Shown: positions 62,365 through 64,000 of the stretch, piece by piece
Layout: each line of letters begins with the position of its first letter
Position numbering within the stretch: the first letter of the stretch is position 1
DNA from: Mycobacterium colombiense
GTDB lineage: Bacteria > Actinomycetota > Actinomycetes > Mycobacteriales > Mycobacteriaceae
Length of the DNA stretch: 64,000 nt
NCBI RefSeq assembly: GCF_001665835.1
Contig: NZ_LZSX01000014.1
Span: forward strand, 62,001-126,000
Direction: 5' to 3'
The notes under the pieces: model-generated
Databases searched by the model: none
What the model saw: the letters and a program-made list of their open reading frames with translations, nothing else
Told to the model about the DNA's origin: nothing
Program-made: the position numbers and the translations under genes

Positions 62365-63378
62365 ATGACCGGTGTGCGTGGCGTCACTGCGCTGCCCGTG
62401 GTGGACCTGCGGGCCGACCTCGACCGCCTGCGCGACGGTTTGCGCGAGGCCGGCCATGAGGTCGGCTTCTTCTATCTGACCGGTCACGGCGTACCGCCGG
62501 ACCTGGTGAGACGGGTACTGGATGCGGCGCGCCGGCTGTTCGCGCTGCCGCAACCCGACAAGGACGCCGTAGCGATGCTGCGCAGCCCGCATTTCCGCGG
62601 CTACACCCGGCTCGGCGGCGAGCTGACCCGCGGGGAGGTGGATTGGCGCGAGCAGATCGACGTCGGGCCGCACCGCCCGCCGATCGGCGGGTTGGACAAG
62701 TCCGACTATCGGTGGCTGCAGGGCCCCAACCAGTGGCCGGCCGCGCTGCCGGACCTGCCCGGGATCGTCGAGGAGTGGGACGCCGCGCTGTCCGAGGTGG
62801 CGCGCACCCTGCTGCGGCACTGGGCTGCCGCGCTGGGCAGCCCGTCCGACGTGTTCGACGCGGCCTTCGCCGAGGCGCCGGCCACGCTGATCAAGATCAT
62901 CCGCTACCCGGGCAGCGCTGCCAGCGCGCAGGGCGTGGGCGCGCACCGCGACTCCGGGGTGCTGACCCTGTTGCTGGCCGAGCCGGGCAGCACGGGCCTG
63001 CAGGTGCGGCCGGCCAGAAATTCCCAGGACGGCTGGATCGACGTGCCGCCGCGCGCGGGCGCATTCATCGTCAACATCGGTGAACTGCTGGAGGTGGCCA
63101 CCCGCGGGTACCTGCGGGCCACCGAGCACCGGGTCAACCTGCCGGGACCTGCGGGCGAGCGCATCTCGGTGCCGTTCTTCTTCAACCCGCGCCTGGACGC
63201 GCGGATCCCCGTGCTGTCGCTGCCCGATGAGCTCGAGGCACACGCGCAGCGCGTGGATGATCCATCGGATCCGATCTTCGCGGTCTACGGCCGCAATGCC
63301 TGGAAGAGCAGGCTGCGGGCCCATCCGGATGTGGCCGCGGCGCATGGATATTCGGCAGAACGCTTAGGAAACGGGTGA
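62365..63378 (+). CDS. 2-oxoglutarate/Fe(II)-dependent oxygenase, isopenicillin-N-synthase-like
   Basis: This 337-aa enzyme has the DIOX N-terminal domain (PVVDLRADLDRLRDGLREAG, GFFYLTGHGVP) and a double-stranded beta-helix core. The iron triad is H194-x-D196 (GAHRDSG) and H255 (TEHRVNL); R266 and S268 (RISVPF) bind the 2-oxoglutarate carboxylate. It probably hydroxylates a small molecule; substrate unknown. It lies between fadE5 and the flavin reductase gene, a position with no equivalent in M. tuberculosis as recalled, with its own palindrome upstream. Confidence 0.88.
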   Translation: MTGVRGVTALPVVDLRADLDRLRDGLREAGHEVGFFYLTGHGVPPDLVRRVLDAARRLFALPQPDKDAVAMLRSPHFRGYTRLGGELTRGEVDWREQIDVGPHRPPIGGLDKSDYRWLQGPNQWPAALPDLPGIVEEWDAALSEVARTLLRHWAAALGSPSDVFDAAFAEAPATLIKIIRYPGSAASAQGVGAHRDSGVLTLLLAEPGSTGLQVRPARNSQDGWIDVPPRAGAFIVNIGELLEVATRGYLRATEHRVNLPGPAGERISVPFFFNPRLDARIPVLSLPDELEAHAQRVDDPSDPIFAVYGRNAWKSRLRAHPDVAAAHGYSAERLGNG

Positions 63379-63446
63379 GGGTGGCGGTGCCGGGATGACC
63401 GACGCCGGGTAGGGTCGTTTCCGATAAATCCCGTCTCCGGCTCTAG

Positions 63447-63950
<504 letters not shown>

Positions 63951-64000
63951 CCGCCTCGCCGGGCGATCGACCCGCTAGGGGCGGTGGCTCAGCTCGTCCC

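Overview
The window is high-G+C actinobacterial DNA and is almost certainly from a slow-growing Mycobacterium, probably near the M. avium complex. Evidence: PPE proteins, AftD, R2lox, a DUF3068 membrane protein, many FadD/FadE/EchA enzymes, and a gene order that largely follows the M. tuberculosis lipW-lipC-Rv0221-echA1 ... fabG4-fadA2-fadE5-Rv0245 segment as I remember it. Orthology statements come from recalled sequence and synteny; no search was run. Genus is confident, species is not.

Layout. 1-3.0 kb: a half-length CoA-transferase cut by the window edge, an amidohydrolase and a LipW-like esterase. 3.2-8.5 kb: a nitrate assimilation operon, narB - 117-aa unknown - nirB - nirD. 8.7-13.1 kb: a methyltransferase, then lipC, a WS/DGAT acyltransferase and echA1. 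13.1-19.3 kb: accessory DNA relative to the tuberculosis order: a TetR/ICMT pair bounded by a direct repeat of the echA1 3' end, an aquaglyceroporin, an acyl-CoA ligase with a 98-aa companion, a TetR regulator and a crotonase. 19.4-27.8 kb: aldehyde dehydrogenase, methyltransferase, GT4 glycosyltransferase, two membrane proteins, an acyltransferase-3 and a YbjN protein. 27.8-32.1 kb: AMP ligase, Php lactonase, fadE4.

32.1-38.6 kb: two tandem PPE genes with almost identical ends and unrelated middles, each preceded by the same paired 12-bp repeats, then a large LuxR-type ATPase regulator and a DUF5996 protein. 38.7-41.8 kb: a TetR gene with a very clear promoter/operator, translationally coupled to the R2lox gene, then gabD1. 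41.9-46.7 kb: accessory genes (TPP decarboxylase/synthase, a truncated secreted-protein remnant, DUF309, LysR, NAD-formate dehydrogenase). 46.7-53.0 kb: a minus-strand envelope cluster (two small DUF2613 proteins, AftD, an LMF-like membrane protein). 53.1-56.3 kb: LpqI, TetR, ClC transporter. 56.3-64 kb: htdX-fabG4, fadA2, fadE5, a 2OG-Fe(II) oxygenase and a flavin reductase.

How it fits together. Lipid and acyl-CoA metabolism dominates. The same operator-like motif (TTACY-N4-AGTMA) lies before the TetR gene at 54350, between fabG4 and fadA2, and before fadE5, which suggests one local regulon. The most unusual features are the echA1 3'-end duplication around the TetR/ICMT islet, the mosaic PPE duplication with its paired repeats, the coupled TetR-R2lox control region, and a DUF2613 gene that appears to start at ATT. 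No rRNA, tRNA, CRISPR array, transposase or phage gene was recognised.
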